A stretch of 64,000 nt of DNA from Sutterella wadsworthensis (GTDB taxonomy: Bacteria > Pseudomonadota > Gammaproteobacteria > Burkholderiales > Burkholderiaceae_F): contig NZ_QNRV01000005.1 in NCBI RefSeq assembly GCF_003315195.1, positions 58,321 through 122,320 of the forward strand. Reading direction: 5' to 3'. The notes under the pieces are model-generated. The model was not told the DNA's origin. It made no database searches and saw only the letters and a program-made list of their open reading frames with translations. Within the stretch, counting starts at the first letter, position 1, and each line of letters opens with the position of its first letter. This document shows, piece after piece, positions 44,985 through 53,986 of this stretch. A program made the position numbers and the translations under genes.

Positions 44985-45647
44985 TTAGAGCTCTTTGTCT
45001 ATCTTGTGCTCGATCGCATAGATCGCGGCCTGCACACGGGATGAAAGATTGAGCTTTCGCAAAATACTCTGCACGTGAACTTTGACGGTCGACTCAGCAA
45101 GATTCAGTGCACGTGCAATCTCCTTATTGGAAACTCCGCGAGCAAGCCAGGCCAAAGTCTGCCGTTCCCGACGAGTCAAAACAGTCGGATCCGTCCCTTG
45201 TGCCTGACGAGTGCGAGCAGCTTCCGGCGGCTCCGACAGACGGTTGACAAACTTTGTCATCATTTGCGGGGAAATCACGCTGTCGCCGTTATAAGCCGCG
45301 CGGATCGAGCGCAGCAGAAAATCCTGATCAATCTTCTTAAGAAGATACCCACGAGCACCTAGCTTCAGACATTCGCCGAGTGCTTCACAGTCTTCGCTAA
45401 CCGTGAGCATCAGCACAGCAAGATTCGGATGTGTTTCACGAATCTGCTCGAGCGCCTCACGGCCATTCATGCTTGGCATATCCAAATCGAGAAGCACGAC
45501 ATCTGCCTCAACCTGCTCGACGAGTTTCACGCCCTCCAGGCCATCGCTGGCTTCGCCGACAACCTCAAAATCAGGCTGACGCTGCAGAAGTGCCTTAACC
45601 CCGCTGCGGAAAAGCGTGTGGTCGTCAATCAGCAGAATACGAATCAT
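44985..45647 (-). CDS. NarL/FixJ-family response regulator, orphan
   Basis: The 220-residue protein has a receiver domain with phospho-acceptor Asp in VVLLDLDMPSM, conserved acidic pair IDDH at the start and Lys in GYLLKKID. A GerE/LuxR helix-turn-helix ends it (LTRRERQTLAWLARG; SNKEIARALNLAESTVKVH). It resembles NarL/NarP in layout. No sensor kinase is adjacent. Such regulators often control anaerobic respiration, and a molybdenum reductase module lies 10 kb away, but no link is shown. Confidence 0.9.
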   Translation of the reverse strand: MIRILLIDDHTLFRSGVKALLQRQPDFEVVGEASDGLEGVKLVEQVEADVVLLDLDMPSMNGREALEQIRETHPNLAVLMLTVSEDCEALGECLKLGARGYLLKKIDQDFLLRSIRAAYNGDSVISPQMMTKFVNRLSEPPEAARTRQAQGTDPTVLTRRERQTLAWLARGVSNKEIARALNLAESTVKVHVQSILRKLNLSSRVQAAIYAIEHKIDKEL

Positions 45648-45817
45648 TATTTGGTTCCCTCCACATGCTTCATCCGTCAGCCGGAGGAAGCCCTCTACTT
45701 ATTAACGTCCATTCTAGCCGCAGGATACGGCTTTTCCACCCATACGTTCGACCAGGGTCTACTCAGTCAATGGCCGAAGGTTGCTCCACTATAGAGGTAT
45801 AGCGTAGCGTTCCGTCA

Positions 45818-45857
45818 GAAAAAAACGGTCGTCCCTAATATGATGGGGCCGACCGTT
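45818..45857 (-). terminator. Terminator of secB
   Basis: On the minus strand AACGGTCG (45850-45857) pairs with CGACCGTT (45824-45831), followed by a run of T residues. Confidence 0.75.
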
Positions 45858-45881
45858 CTTTTGGTGCAGCGCAGATGTGAA

Positions 45882-46424
45882 TTAATTCTGCGCAGCGTCA
45901 CCCTGCTTCTCAGCAGCAGCATGCGCTTCGGCCTGAGCCTGAGCGAGACGCTGCTGATAGAGCACCTCGAAGTTCACCTCCGGGAGATGAACCGGCGGAA
46001 CGCCTGCACGGGTCATCAGATCCGCCAGATTGGCACGAAGATAGGGATAAACCATCGACGGGCAGAGCACATTAGTGACGTGCTGCAGCGGTTCAGCAGG
46101 GATTCCGTGAATCGAGAAGATACCGGACTGACGGCCTTCGGCCAGGATAATCACTTTATCCTCCGGAGCCTTAACCGTAATCGTGCCGCGCACGGTAATG
46201 TCGTAGAGATCAGCCTGAACGAGGCGCTGGCTCACTTCGAACTGGATATCGACCTGCGGAGCCGATTCCTGAGGAGTCAGCAGAATATCCGGTGCGTGCG
46301 GCATCTCGAGAGAAGCGTCCTTCAAGTAGCAGCGCTGCAACTGGAAGACCGGCTGATCATCCTGTTCGGGCTGAGCCTGCGGCTGCTGCGCTTCGGGATT
46401 CTGCACGTTTTCGTTTTCGGCCAT
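45882..46424 (-). CDS. secB: Protein-export chaperone SecB
   Basis: The 180-residue protein has the SecB core: VFQLQRCYLKDASLEMPHAP, YDITVRGTITVKA and LCPSMVYPYLRANLADLMTRAG. Acidic and Gln-rich ends make it longer than the usual 155-160. It forms a tetramer that holds preproteins for SecA. In many Betaproteobacteria a grxC gene sits beside it; here a rhodanese-like gene lies 120 bp upstream and grxC is missing. Confidence 0.95.
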   Translation of the reverse strand: MAENENVQNPEAQQPQAQPEQDDQPVFQLQRCYLKDASLEMPHAPDILLTPQESAPQVDIQFEVSQRLVQADLYDITVRGTITVKAPEDKVIILAEGRQSGIFSIHGIPAEPLQHVTNVLCPSMVYPYLRANLADLMTRAGVPPVHLPEVNFEVLYQQRLAQAQAEAHAAAEKQGDAAQN

Positions 46425-46544
46425 TTTGAAGTGTCCTTTCTAAAAGTGGCGGCGCCCGGTCGGCACTATGTTTCTTCCGAGCGTTCAAAAATTCAGTACC
46501 AGTGAGCTGCGCACACCAGTATCTTTATATATGGGGACGAATCC

Positions 46545-46949
46545 TCAGGATTCAAGGGGCAGCTTGTCGCGCATCCAGCCAACGAGACCGCTGTCAAGCA
46601 CGTAAACCTTAGTAAAGCCCACGCCGCGCAGAAGCTTTGATGCTGCTGCAGACATATTCCCCGAGTTGTCGACGACAATAATCGTACGGTCCTTTGAGAG
46701 CTCGCCCAGACGGTTCTGAATCTCATTGGCGGGAATATTCACCGAATTGGCGATGCGCACGCGTTTGAAATCTTTCTGAGCTCGAACATCAACCACAAGT
46801 GCGTTCTGCTTGTTAATCAAGGAGACGGCTTGCTCAGACGACACCATCGGGCCAAAGCGGCGAGTATTGATAAGCGGCATGGCAAGCGACACGGCTGCGA
46901 TGACGGCAATGATGATGAGAAGCGCGTTTTGAACAATGAATTGAGACAT
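46545..46949 (-). CDS. Membrane-anchored rhodanese-like protein, catalytic Cys replaced
   Basis: An N-terminal membrane segment (ALLIIIAVIAAVSLAMPL) is followed by a rhodanese fold: NALVVDVRAQKDFKRV and IIVVDNSGNMSAAASKLL. The active-site loop normally begins with Cys (VVYCxSGxRS); here the aligned residue is Asp (VVDNSGNMS). This resembles the YibN group near secB, but the substituted loop suggests no sulfurtransferase activity. The product is 134 residues. Together with secB it may form an envelope-export cluster. Confidence 0.8.
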   Translation of the reverse strand: MSQFIVQNALLIIIAVIAAVSLAMPLINTRRFGPMVSSEQAVSLINKQNALVVDVRAQKDFKRVRIANSVNIPANEIQNRLGELSKDRTIIVVDNSGNMSAAASKLLRGVGFTKVYVLDSGLVGWMRDKLPLES

Positions 46950-47068
46950 GGGACTATGAAAAATCGATTGGAAAAAATTCCCAAGAAGGTAGGATTATAG
47001 GTTGCGGCGACCATCGACCCCGCATCTCTTCCATACTTTTGCCTCCGGACTTCCGCGCAAACCACTCC

Positions 47069-48331
47069 ATGCGCTTGCCCATGTCATTCTTTCGTCTGCT
47101 CTCGCTTGTGCTCTGTCTGGCGCTGCTCAGTGTTTTTGCGCCTGCAGAAACTTCTGCTGCGCTCAAGTCTGACGCCACGGCCAAGCAAAAGGTACAGGCC
47201 GAAAATCGCAAAGCCTCGGTTGATGAAAAGCTCTCCGAACTTGAAAAAAAACTCTCTGCTCGTGAGGCGGAAAACGAAGCGGCCGAAAATGACCTGAAGA
47301 AAGCCGACCAGTCCATCTCCGAAGCAAACCGGCGCCTGCGTACCCTTAAAACGGAACGCAGTACTGTCGAGCAGCGGCTCTCCGAACTCAGACAAGACGG
47401 TCGCAGCGTGGAGCGAGACCTCCGAGAAGCCCGCAGCCGCTACGAGCAGATCATGCGTGCGCAATATATACATGCCCAGCGACATAGTTGGCAGTCGCTC
47501 ATTGAGGGCGGGAACCCGAATGAACTCGCCCGCACGGCAGCGGAGTTACGCTACCTGTCGCTTGCTCAGCAAGAAGCGGCAAAGGCCTTAACTCAAAAAC
47601 AGACCCAGATCGACACTGTCGAAAAAGAAACGCGTGCACGACGCGCAGAGCTCTCCCGCATTGCACGCGAAGAGGAAGAAAATCACGCCAAACTGCTAGA
47701 CGAAAAACGAGATCGTCAATCTGCTGTGAAGAAGTTGGCCCGCGAGATTGCCACCCAACAGGCGGCAATTGAGAAACTAAAAAAAGACCAGACTCGATTG
47801 GAAAATCTCGTCGCTTCTATCGACAAACGACTCGAACGCGAGCGCGCAGCAGAAGAAGCTACCGCTCGCGCAGAAGAGGCCAAACGCGCGGCGGCTGCCC
47901 AAAAGAATCAAAAGCCCATTGCTCCGCTGCCTTCTGGCTCTTTTGCACAATCAAAGGGACGTCTTATCCGCCCGGTATCGGGTCGAGTCGCTGCTGGCTT
48001 CGGCAGTCGTCGTACAGGATCAGCCGTTTGGCAAGGTATTCTTTTTAGTGCTCCAGAAGGTGCCGAAGTTTCTGCCTGTGCGGCTGGACGAGTTGTATTT
48101 TCGGACTGGCTTCGCGGCTACGGCAACCTGCTCATCATTGATCATGGCGGCACCTACATGTCTGTCTACGCAAACAACGAATCTGTCTTAAAGAATGTCG
48201 GTGACAAGGTCACCGCAGGCGAAACCATTTCCACCGTTGGCACATCTGGTGCGAGCGATGAACCCGGACTCTATTTTGAGATACGTTACAAGGGCAAACC
48301 CATCAACCCACAGCCGTGGCTCGCCAAATAA
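47069..48331 (+). CDS. envC: EnvC-like murein hydrolase activator
   Basis: A signal peptide (RLPMSFFRLLSLVLCLALLS) leads to two long coiled coils (residues 40-280) and a C-terminal LytM/M23 domain. The M23 zinc motifs are degenerate: LYFEIRYKGK replaces the LHFE zinc ligand, as in EnvC, and the earlier segment is IDHGGTYMS. Such LytM domains do not cut peptidoglycan but activate amidases AmiA/B at division. FtsE and FtsX, its controllers in E. coli, lie in the same window. The start could also be ATG 47081. Confidence 0.88.
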   Translation: MRLPMSFFRLLSLVLCLALLSVFAPAETSAALKSDATAKQKVQAENRKASVDEKLSELEKKLSAREAENEAAENDLKKADQSISEANRRLRTLKTERSTVEQRLSELRQDGRSVERDLREARSRYEQIMRAQYIHAQRHSWQSLIEGGNPNELARTAAELRYLSLAQQEAAKALTQKQTQIDTVEKETRARRAELSRIAREEEENHAKLLDEKRDRQSAVKKLAREIATQQAAIEKLKKDQTRLENLVASIDKRLERERAAEEATARAEEAKRAAAAQKNQKPIAPLPSGSFAQSKGRLIRPVSGRVAAGFGSRRTGSAVWQGILFSAPEGAEVSACAAGRVVFSDWLRGYGNLLIIDHGGTYMSVYANNESVLKNVGDKVTAGETISTVGTSGASDEPGLYFEIRYKGKPINPQPWLAK

Positions 48332-48400
48332 GCGAAAATACAAAAACTTTTGCGGCACCCCCGGGATTTCCCCTCGACCGTTTTTATTGAACATATACCA

Positions 48401-49936
48401 ATGAAGCTCCGTCTTCTTTCTCTTTTCGTCGCCGGCGCTCTGGCCGGCGCTCTTGCCACTACCGGCATGCAGGTCTATGCCGACAAGCAAGCTGAAACCA
48501 AACTCCCGCTGATGGAAGTGCGTCAGTTCACGAGCGTCTTTAACGCCGTGAAGGACTACTACGTTGACGAGGTCTCCGACAAGGAGCTTCTTGAGCTCGC
48601 CGTTGAAGGCATGGTCAGCGGTCTTGATCCACACTCAAGCTTCCTTGACCCAGAAGGCTTTGAAGACATGAGTGAAGCGACACATGGGAGTTTCGGCGGC
48701 CTCGGCATTGAAGTCACTAAAGATGTCTCCGGCGTACGCGTGATCTCTCCGATCGACGATACCCCTGCCGCGAGAGCAGGCATTCGCGCCGGCGACATCA
48801 TTACGAAGCTTGACGGCGAAGCCACTGCCGACTTGACGCTCGAAGAAGCCGTGAAGCGTATGCGCGGTGAGCCGAAAACAAAAATTCGTCTTGAAATTGC
48901 TCGTAAGGGTGAAATGAAGCCGCTCTCCTTCACAATTGAGCGCGCAACCATCAAAACGCAGTCCGTGCGTATGAAAGAGCTTGCAGACGGCTTCGGCTAC
49001 ATCCGCATCTCGCAATTCCAAGAGCGTACGGCAGAAGATCTCGCTGCCAACATCAACAAGCTTGAGAAATCCGGACACTTGAAAGGTCTTATTCTTGATC
49101 TGCGTAATGATCCGGGCGGCCTGCTTCAGGCGGCGATCGGCGTTTCCGCCGCATTTTTGCCGGGAAAAAGCGATGTTGTATCGATCAAGGGACGTACACC
49201 TCAGTCCGACTATGCTTTTAAAGCTGTAGAAAAAGATTATCGTTCGGGCAATGCGGCCAAAGCGCTTGCGGAGCTCACCCCGGCAGCGAAAACAGTGCCG
49301 CTCGTCGTACTGATTAACTCTTCGTCAGCCTCTGCATCCGAAATTGTGGCCGGTGCACTGCAGGATCACAAGCGCGCTGTTCTTTTGGGCGACCGCTCTT
49401 TTGGCAAGGGATCTGTGCAAACCATTTTGCCTATGACCTTCGGTGAAAAGACTGTCGGCGTAAAACTCACTACGGCGCGTTACTACACGCCGTCGGGGCG
49501 TTCGATTCAAGCCCGCGGTATTGAACCCGACTTCTATGTGGACGACACGCCCAAAGGCAACTTCCCGACCTTCCAGGTTCGTGAGGCAGATCTGGCTCAC
49601 CACCTTGCCAATCAGCAGGACGCCAAAAAGTCCGACAAGGATAAAAAGGCTGAGGCCGAAGCGCTCCCTTATGACGACAACGATGAAGCCAAGACGCCAG
49701 ATTGGGTTTACCTTTTCGGTGATGACAAAGACTGGCAGCTTAAGCAAGCCATTGCTCATCTGAAGGGGGAAAAAGTTGAAACCTCCCGTCTGCGCGGTCA
49801 GCCGATTTCGGTTGCGAAGAAGCTGCGCGCCGAAGATGCGGCAAAAGCTAAGGCGCAAGCCGAGGCCGAAGCAAAGAAGGCCAAAGAGAATACATCGGAC
49901 AACAAACCCACCGAGACTCAAAAGAAGAGCGAATAA
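48401..49936 (+). CDS. ctpA: C-terminal processing protease (S41 family)
   Basis: After a signal-like N terminus, a PDZ domain (GSFGGLGIEVTKDV; PAARAGIRAGDIITKLDGE) and a S41 catalytic domain are seen. The nucleophile lies in SSASASEIVAGAL and the Lys in GDRSFGKGSVQT. It has 511 residues. The C-terminal 90 residues are Lys/Ala/Glu-rich and low-complexity. It is 69 bp after envC, an arrangement seen widely (envC-ctpA). It degrades or trims periplasmic proteins, for example those that cut the cell wall. Confidence 0.92.
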   Translation: MKLRLLSLFVAGALAGALATTGMQVYADKQAETKLPLMEVRQFTSVFNAVKDYYVDEVSDKELLELAVEGMVSGLDPHSSFLDPEGFEDMSEATHGSFGGLGIEVTKDVSGVRVISPIDDTPAARAGIRAGDIITKLDGEATADLTLEEAVKRMRGEPKTKIRLEIARKGEMKPLSFTIERATIKTQSVRMKELADGFGYIRISQFQERTAEDLAANINKLEKSGHLKGLILDLRNDPGGLLQAAIGVSAAFLPGKSDVVSIKGRTPQSDYAFKAVEKDYRSGNAAKALAELTPAAKTVPLVVLINSSSASASEIVAGALQDHKRAVLLGDRSFGKGSVQTILPMTFGEKTVGVKLTTARYYTPSGRSIQARGIEPDFYVDDTPKGNFPTFQVREADLAHHLANQQDAKKSDKDKKAEAEALPYDDNDEAKTPDWVYLFGDDKDWQLKQAIAHLKGEKVETSRLRGQPISVAKKLRAEDAAKAKAQAEAEAKKAKENTSDNKPTETQKKSE

Positions 49937-49956
49937 ATAACGCGCCCACCTCAACC

Positions 49957-50004
49957 GGCGGCCGCATCCTTCGATGCTTTTTGAAGGATCGTCCGCCTTT
50001 TTTT
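49957..50004 (+). terminator. Terminator after ctpA
   Basis: An outer GGCGG/CCGCC pair (49957-49961/49993-49997) encloses ATCCTTC/GAAGGAT (49966-49972/49983-49989), followed by seven T residues. It lies just before the MoeB/ThiF-like gene. Confidence 0.75.
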
Positions 50005-50016
50005 GGGACCACAAAT

Positions 50017-50790
50017 ATGAACGATCAAGAACGTTTTGCCGCGCTGCGCGAACGTCTATCCCGCCAGATGCGAATCAAGGAATTGGGCGAAGACGGTGAG
50101 AAGCGCATTCTCAAAACGCGATTCTTAGTGATCGGAGCGGGCGGACTCGGCTCTCCGGCGCTCCTTTACCTGGCCTCCTCCGGCGCTTCACACATCACCG
50201 TTGTTGATCCTGACGAAGTGTCCGAAAACAACCTTTCTCGTCAGATTCTCCATGACGGCTCCTCTATCGGTCTAAATAAGGCCCAAAATGCTGCTCAGGA
50301 ATTACTGCGATGGAATCCAGTGCTTGACATTCGGGCCGTTCCACACCGAATGGCAGATGTGGAGGAACTGCGCACACTCGTACGAGAACACGATATTGTC
50401 CTCGACTGCTCCGACAATCTGGCCACTCGGCAGTTAGCCAATCGCGCCTGCTTCATCGAAAAGAAACCGCTTGTTTTCGCTGCAGCCGTAAAGCTTTCCG
50501 GGCAGGTCACGGTTTTTGACTTTCGTGATCCAGACTCTCCCTGCTACAGATGCCTCTTTGAAGAAGATGACGCAGCAAATGACGAAAAGGCCTCGACGCT
50601 TGGGGTCTTCTCGGGACTTACTGGCACTATCGGACTGCTACAGGCTACTGAAGCGCTGAAACTTGCCGCCGGTATTGGCCGCCCTCTAACTCGACGCATG
50701 TTGTTTGTCGATCTTCTCAATATGGACATGCATGAGATGCGCTATAGCCGTCTAAAAGGCTGTCCATGTTGCGGCGGCACTGCTTGCTGA
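50017..50790 (+). CDS. HesA/MoeB/ThiF-family adenylyltransferase
   Basis: The 257-residue protein has the E1-like ATP site GAGGLGSPALLYLASSG, substrate motif VDPDEVSENNLSRQIL, and zinc Cys pairs CYRC and CPCCGGTAC. It activates the C terminus of a small sulfur carrier (MoaD or ThiS). The loop with the usual MoeB Cys (SCAEAGV) reads EKASTLGV, so the partner could differ. MoeB would fit supply of molybdopterin to the Mo enzyme downstream, but that is inference. ATG 50017 is preferred to the frame start at 49981. Confidence 0.87.
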   Translation: MNDQERFAALRERLSRQMRIKELGEDGEKRILKTRFLVIGAGGLGSPALLYLASSGASHITVVDPDEVSENNLSRQILHDGSSIGLNKAQNAAQELLRWNPVLDIRAVPHRMADVEELRTLVREHDIVLDCSDNLATRQLANRACFIEKKPLVFAAAVKLSGQVTVFDFRDPDSPCYRCLFEEDDAANDEKASTLGVFSGLTGTIGLLQATEALKLAAGIGRPLTRRMLFVDLLNMDMHEMRYSRLKGCPCCGGTAC

Positions 50791-50809
50791 AACCTTCACA
50801 ACTCCAATC

Positions 50810-50845
50810 AGGTAGAGATCAATGCTTATGCTTTGCTCTCTACCT
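50810..50845. repeat. Inverted repeat between the MoeB/ThiF-like gene and sppA
   Basis: AGGTAGAGA (50810-50818) and TCTCTACCT (50837-50845) form a 9-bp perfect hairpin between convergent genes. No T-run is evident on either strand, so it is not a classic terminator. Confidence 0.5.
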
Positions 50846-50937
50846 GCAGCAATGGCATCGTCGGATGATGTGTATGGTTTACTGAACTTTTATATTTAGT
50901 CCTTCAGGACCTCGCCTTTACTGCAAACGATAACGGG

Positions 50938-52746
50938 TTAAAGATCAAGCCCTGCCGGTGACCACGCCAATGTACGGCCGCTTGACAGCAACGCCGCTTC
51001 GGCATCTCGAATGGGTATATTCCTTAACTGCAAAAAATCAGTGATCGGCAGCTGCACGAACACTTTAAGCATTGCCTCACCCATCAAGCCCGACAACATG
51101 CTCGTCATTGCGTCGGCTTCAACATCATAGATACGAATAGGCTCGTTGGTCTTCAATCCCGCAACCTGACGGGCAAGTTTGACAGCATCATTGAGATCAC
51201 CGAGCTTATCCACAAGCCCATTTTGCGCTGCCTGCGTTCCCATCCAAATGCGTCCCTGAGCCAGCGCCTCAACCGCTTCGGGCGTTTTCTTTCGGCTTTG
51301 GGCCGTCAAATCCTTGAAACGCGCATAAGTGCGCATCACGCCAGCACGCAGCAATGCTGCTTCTGCAGCATTAGGTTTATGTAACGGGCTGCCAAAATCA
51401 GCAAAATCACTGGTTCGGAAGCCACCAATACCAAGTTCAAGCTTCTCGAGTGCTGCAGCGGCATCCGGCACAATGCTGAAAACGCCGATCGATCCGGTGA
51501 GCGTCAAGGGATCCGCCACAATTCGATCTGCGGCCAGGCTAATCCAATAGCCGCCAGAAGCAGCCGCATTTCCCATACTGACGATGACGGGAAGGCCTTT
51601 TGTTCGGACAGCCGCAAGTTTTTCACGAATCGCCTCAGCTGCCAACGCGTCACCACCCGGGCTCGAAATTCGCAGCACCAGTGCTTTGGTTGAGGGAGCG
51701 GATGCGGCTCGCTCAATGCGCTGCACCAATTCCTCGGCATCAATTCCAGTGGCACCCGTTGAAGAGATCGCCCCTTCTGCGAGCACAACTGCAACGGCTC
51801 CCGGCTGCGCCGCACTGCGGCTACGCGCCGTTTCAGCAAGGTATGCCCCGAAGTTCACTGTCTTCACGTTCTTCAGATTACCGCCGCCAAACTGTTTGGC
51901 AAGCGTTTCATCAAATGCTTCGCGAGCCATCAAATCGGTAATAAGTCCTGCTGCCTTCGCTGCTTCAGCAGGACTTTCCCCTGCATTGAGCCTCTCGGAC
52001 AGCCCCTTCAGATACGTATCCACTGATCCCGGAATTAAACCGCGGGCATCTTCAAGGTCAGAAGCAAAAACTTTCCAGGCTTCAGACAAGTAACCCTCTT
52101 GAGCGATGAGATTGTCTGTGGTCGGTGCGCGCAGACTGTAAGCCTCAGGAGCACTTTTGAAGGCGCCCGCTTTAAAGACGGACACTCCAATGCCGAGTTT
52201 TTCCAAAAATCCGCCCCAATAAAGAGTAGTTCCGGAAAGTCCCTTCACCATGACAGAGCCCATCGGATGAAGCGCCACCACATCGGCATGTGCAGCAGCC
52301 GCATACTGTGCTTGCGTGTACCCGGAAGCCCAGGAAAATACCGGTTTGCCAGAGGCAGTCTTGTAGTCTTCGATAGCACTGCCAATCGTGCGGGCGCTAG
52401 CAAGACCAAGTTTAGTGAGTCCGTCAACCTTGATAATAACGCCCGCAATCCGCTCATCCGAACCGGCGAAACGAAGAGCCTCCGTAACGTCGATTAAGCG
52501 CGTTGATGCGCCACGGCTCTTCATCAAGGACTTTAAGTCAGCGGAAATCGAGCGCAGTGGATCTGATTCGACGACTGTGCCGTCCAAATCAAGCACCAGT
52601 AAAGTTCCGGGTTCCACTGCTGGCGTGTTCGGACGAGCAAACAACCAAATCAGCGCAGCAGCTGCCAACACTCCCAAAAAAATCAAATTCAAAACAAGGC
52701 GTCGGCAAAAATCCAGCACTCGCCAGAGACACTTTAGAACAGTCAT
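50938..52746 (-). CDS. sppA: Signal peptide peptidase SppA, long form
   Basis: The 602-residue S49 protease has an N-terminal membrane segment and two tandem half-domains. In the second half the nucleophile lies in MGNAAASGGYWISLAADRI; in the first half the catalytic Lys lies near FKAGAFKSAPE. It digests cleaved signal peptides in the membrane. The length matches the 67K type of enterobacteria. It ends an operon dksA-HAD-sppA on the minus strand, 16 bp after the HAD gene. Confidence 0.93.
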   Translation of the reverse strand: MTVLKCLWRVLDFCRRLVLNLIFLGVLAAAALIWLFARPNTPAVEPGTLLVLDLDGTVVESDPLRSISADLKSLMKSRGASTRLIDVTEALRFAGSDERIAGVIIKVDGLTKLGLASARTIGSAIEDYKTASGKPVFSWASGYTQAQYAAAAHADVVALHPMGSVMVKGLSGTTLYWGGFLEKLGIGVSVFKAGAFKSAPEAYSLRAPTTDNLIAQEGYLSEAWKVFASDLEDARGLIPGSVDTYLKGLSERLNAGESPAEAAKAAGLITDLMAREAFDETLAKQFGGGNLKNVKTVNFGAYLAETARSRSAAQPGAVAVVLAEGAISSTGATGIDAEELVQRIERAASAPSTKALVLRISSPGGDALAAEAIREKLAAVRTKGLPVIVSMGNAAASGGYWISLAADRIVADPLTLTGSIGVFSIVPDAAAALEKLELGIGGFRTSDFADFGSPLHKPNAAEAALLRAGVMRTYARFKDLTAQSRKKTPEAVEALAQGRIWMGTQAAQNGLVDKLGDLNDAVKLARQVAGLKTNEPIRIYDVEADAMTSMLSGLMGEAMLKVFVQLPITDFLQLRNIPIRDAEAALLSSGRTLAWSPAGLDL

Positions 52747-52762
52747 TCAAATCTCTCCAAGT

Positions 52763-53563
52763 TCAAAGGAGGTGCGCACGCCGCACAAGTTCCTCAACAT
52801 TTCGCACAACTAAGTCAACTTCCGGCAGTTTGGCTGGTGTTCCGGCAGGGAGAAGCAGTCCTGCATGCTTCCTGCGCAATCCCACGCACCAGACTGTGGC
52901 AAGTCCAGCCGCTTTTCCGGCCTTGAGATTCATGAGGGAGTCATCAACCAACACCGCATCGGCAGGCCTTGTTTTCAAGCGAGCACATACCGCTCGCAAC
53001 ATTGAGACATTAGGTTTTGGGCGCCAGTCACCGAAAAGCCGCATATCGGTGCTGCTCACGATAGCGTGAAAAAAATGCCTCAACCCTAAAGCTGGAAGCA
53101 AACGCTCAACATAAAGCCGTGGTCCGTTGGAGTACAGCACTCGACGCCCCGGCAATTTGGAAAGCAGGCGCCGCAGCTGTGGTGCATTCTGTACAAAAGG
53201 CGCGTAATCGAAGTCATGCACCGCAGGCAGAAACTCCTTAGGATCAACGCCGTGTCTGCGCCAGAGTCCAATGAAGGTTGAGCCGTACGTCTGCCAATAA
53301 TGACTCCGCAGACGGTTAGCCTCTTCTTCACTCATCCCCATGCGCTCCGTCATGAAGGCATTCATGCGCAGGTGCACTTCATGGAGCAGACCCGCAGAAG
53401 AAGCAAAAAGCGTATCGTCGAAATCAAGAAGCCAAACCTTGCGTCCGGCAGAGCCATGGAGCTGCTTTCCAGAAAGCAAAAACGGCACGACTCCCTCCTC
53501 CGGGTTCCGTGCCGCCCATGTCAATTGCGGAGCGCGTCCTACTTGCGGGCGCTGCACCGTCAT
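52763..53563 (-). CDS. HAD-family pyrimidine 5'-nucleotidase-like phosphatase
   Basis: HAD motif I is LLDFDDTLF (DxDxT), motif II is YSNGP, motif III region is GDWRPKPN, and motif IV is VLVDDSLMNLKAG. The cap is helical. This matches the pyrimidine 5'-nucleotidase (SDT1-like) branch of HAD subfamily IA. The first 40 residues do not match the fold, so translation may begin further in. It lies 6 bp after dksA. Confidence 0.82.
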   Translation of the reverse strand: MTVQRPQVGRAPQLTWAARNPEEGVVPFLLSGKQLHGSAGRKVWLLDFDDTLFASSAGLLHEVHLRMNAFMTERMGMSEEEANRLRSHYWQTYGSTFIGLWRRHGVDPKEFLPAVHDFDYAPFVQNAPQLRRLLSKLPGRRVLYSNGPRLYVERLLPALGLRHFFHAIVSSTDMRLFGDWRPKPNVSMLRAVCARLKTRPADAVLVDDSLMNLKAGKAAGLATVWCVGLRRKHAGLLLPAGTPAKLPEVDLVVRNVEELVRRAHLL

Positions 53564-53569
53564 GATGCA

Positions 53570-53986
53570 TCAATCCCCGTACATCTTCTGTTTAAGTTCA
53601 CGACGCTGCTGAGCTTCGAGCGAAAGTGTTGCCGTCGGCCGAGCCATCAAACGAGCCACACCAATAGGATCCCCCGTTTCTTCGCAGTATCCGTAGTCGC
53701 CATCATCAATGCGCTTGATGGCCGCCTGCACCTTCTTCAACAGCTTGCGTTCACGGTCACGCGTGCGCAGTTCGAGTGCATGCTCCTCCTCAATCGTTGC
53801 GCGGTCAGCAGGATCGGGCACAACAGTCGTTTCACGCAGATTCACGGTTGTCTGATCGGCATTGGCGCGAAGTTCCTTCTCCAAGTCGGTCAGACGGCGG
53901 CGGAAAAACTCAAGCTGCTGAGCGTTCATGTAGTCGTCATCAGGCATCTTGAGAATTTCTTCAGCAGTGAGAACTTTTTTGGCCAT
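53570..53986 (-). CDS. dksA: DksA, RNA-polymerase-binding transcription factor (one-cysteine form)
   Basis: The 138-residue protein has a coiled-coil with the acidic tip (VPDPADRATIEEEHALE) and a globular end. Where E. coli has a four-cysteine zinc finger, this protein has CEETGD and LSLEAQQ: one Cys remains. It is the form seen in other Betaproteobacteria. It tunes rRNA and amino acid gene promoters with ppGpp. The protein starts an operon with the HAD gene and sppA; the promoter lies in the large space upstream. Confidence 0.94.
   Translation of the reverse strand: MAKKVLTAEEILKMPDDDYMNAQQLEFFRRRLTDLEKELRANADQTTVNLRETTVVPDPADRATIEEEHALELRTRDRERKLLKKVQAAIKRIDDGDYGYCEETGDPIGVARLMARPTATLSLEAQQRRELKQKMYGD

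Noticed and set aside
45648..45881. Possible small gene between the NarL-type regulator and secB
   Set aside because: Only the secB terminator and unremarkable sequence are seen; no frame has a start with a ribosome-binding site.
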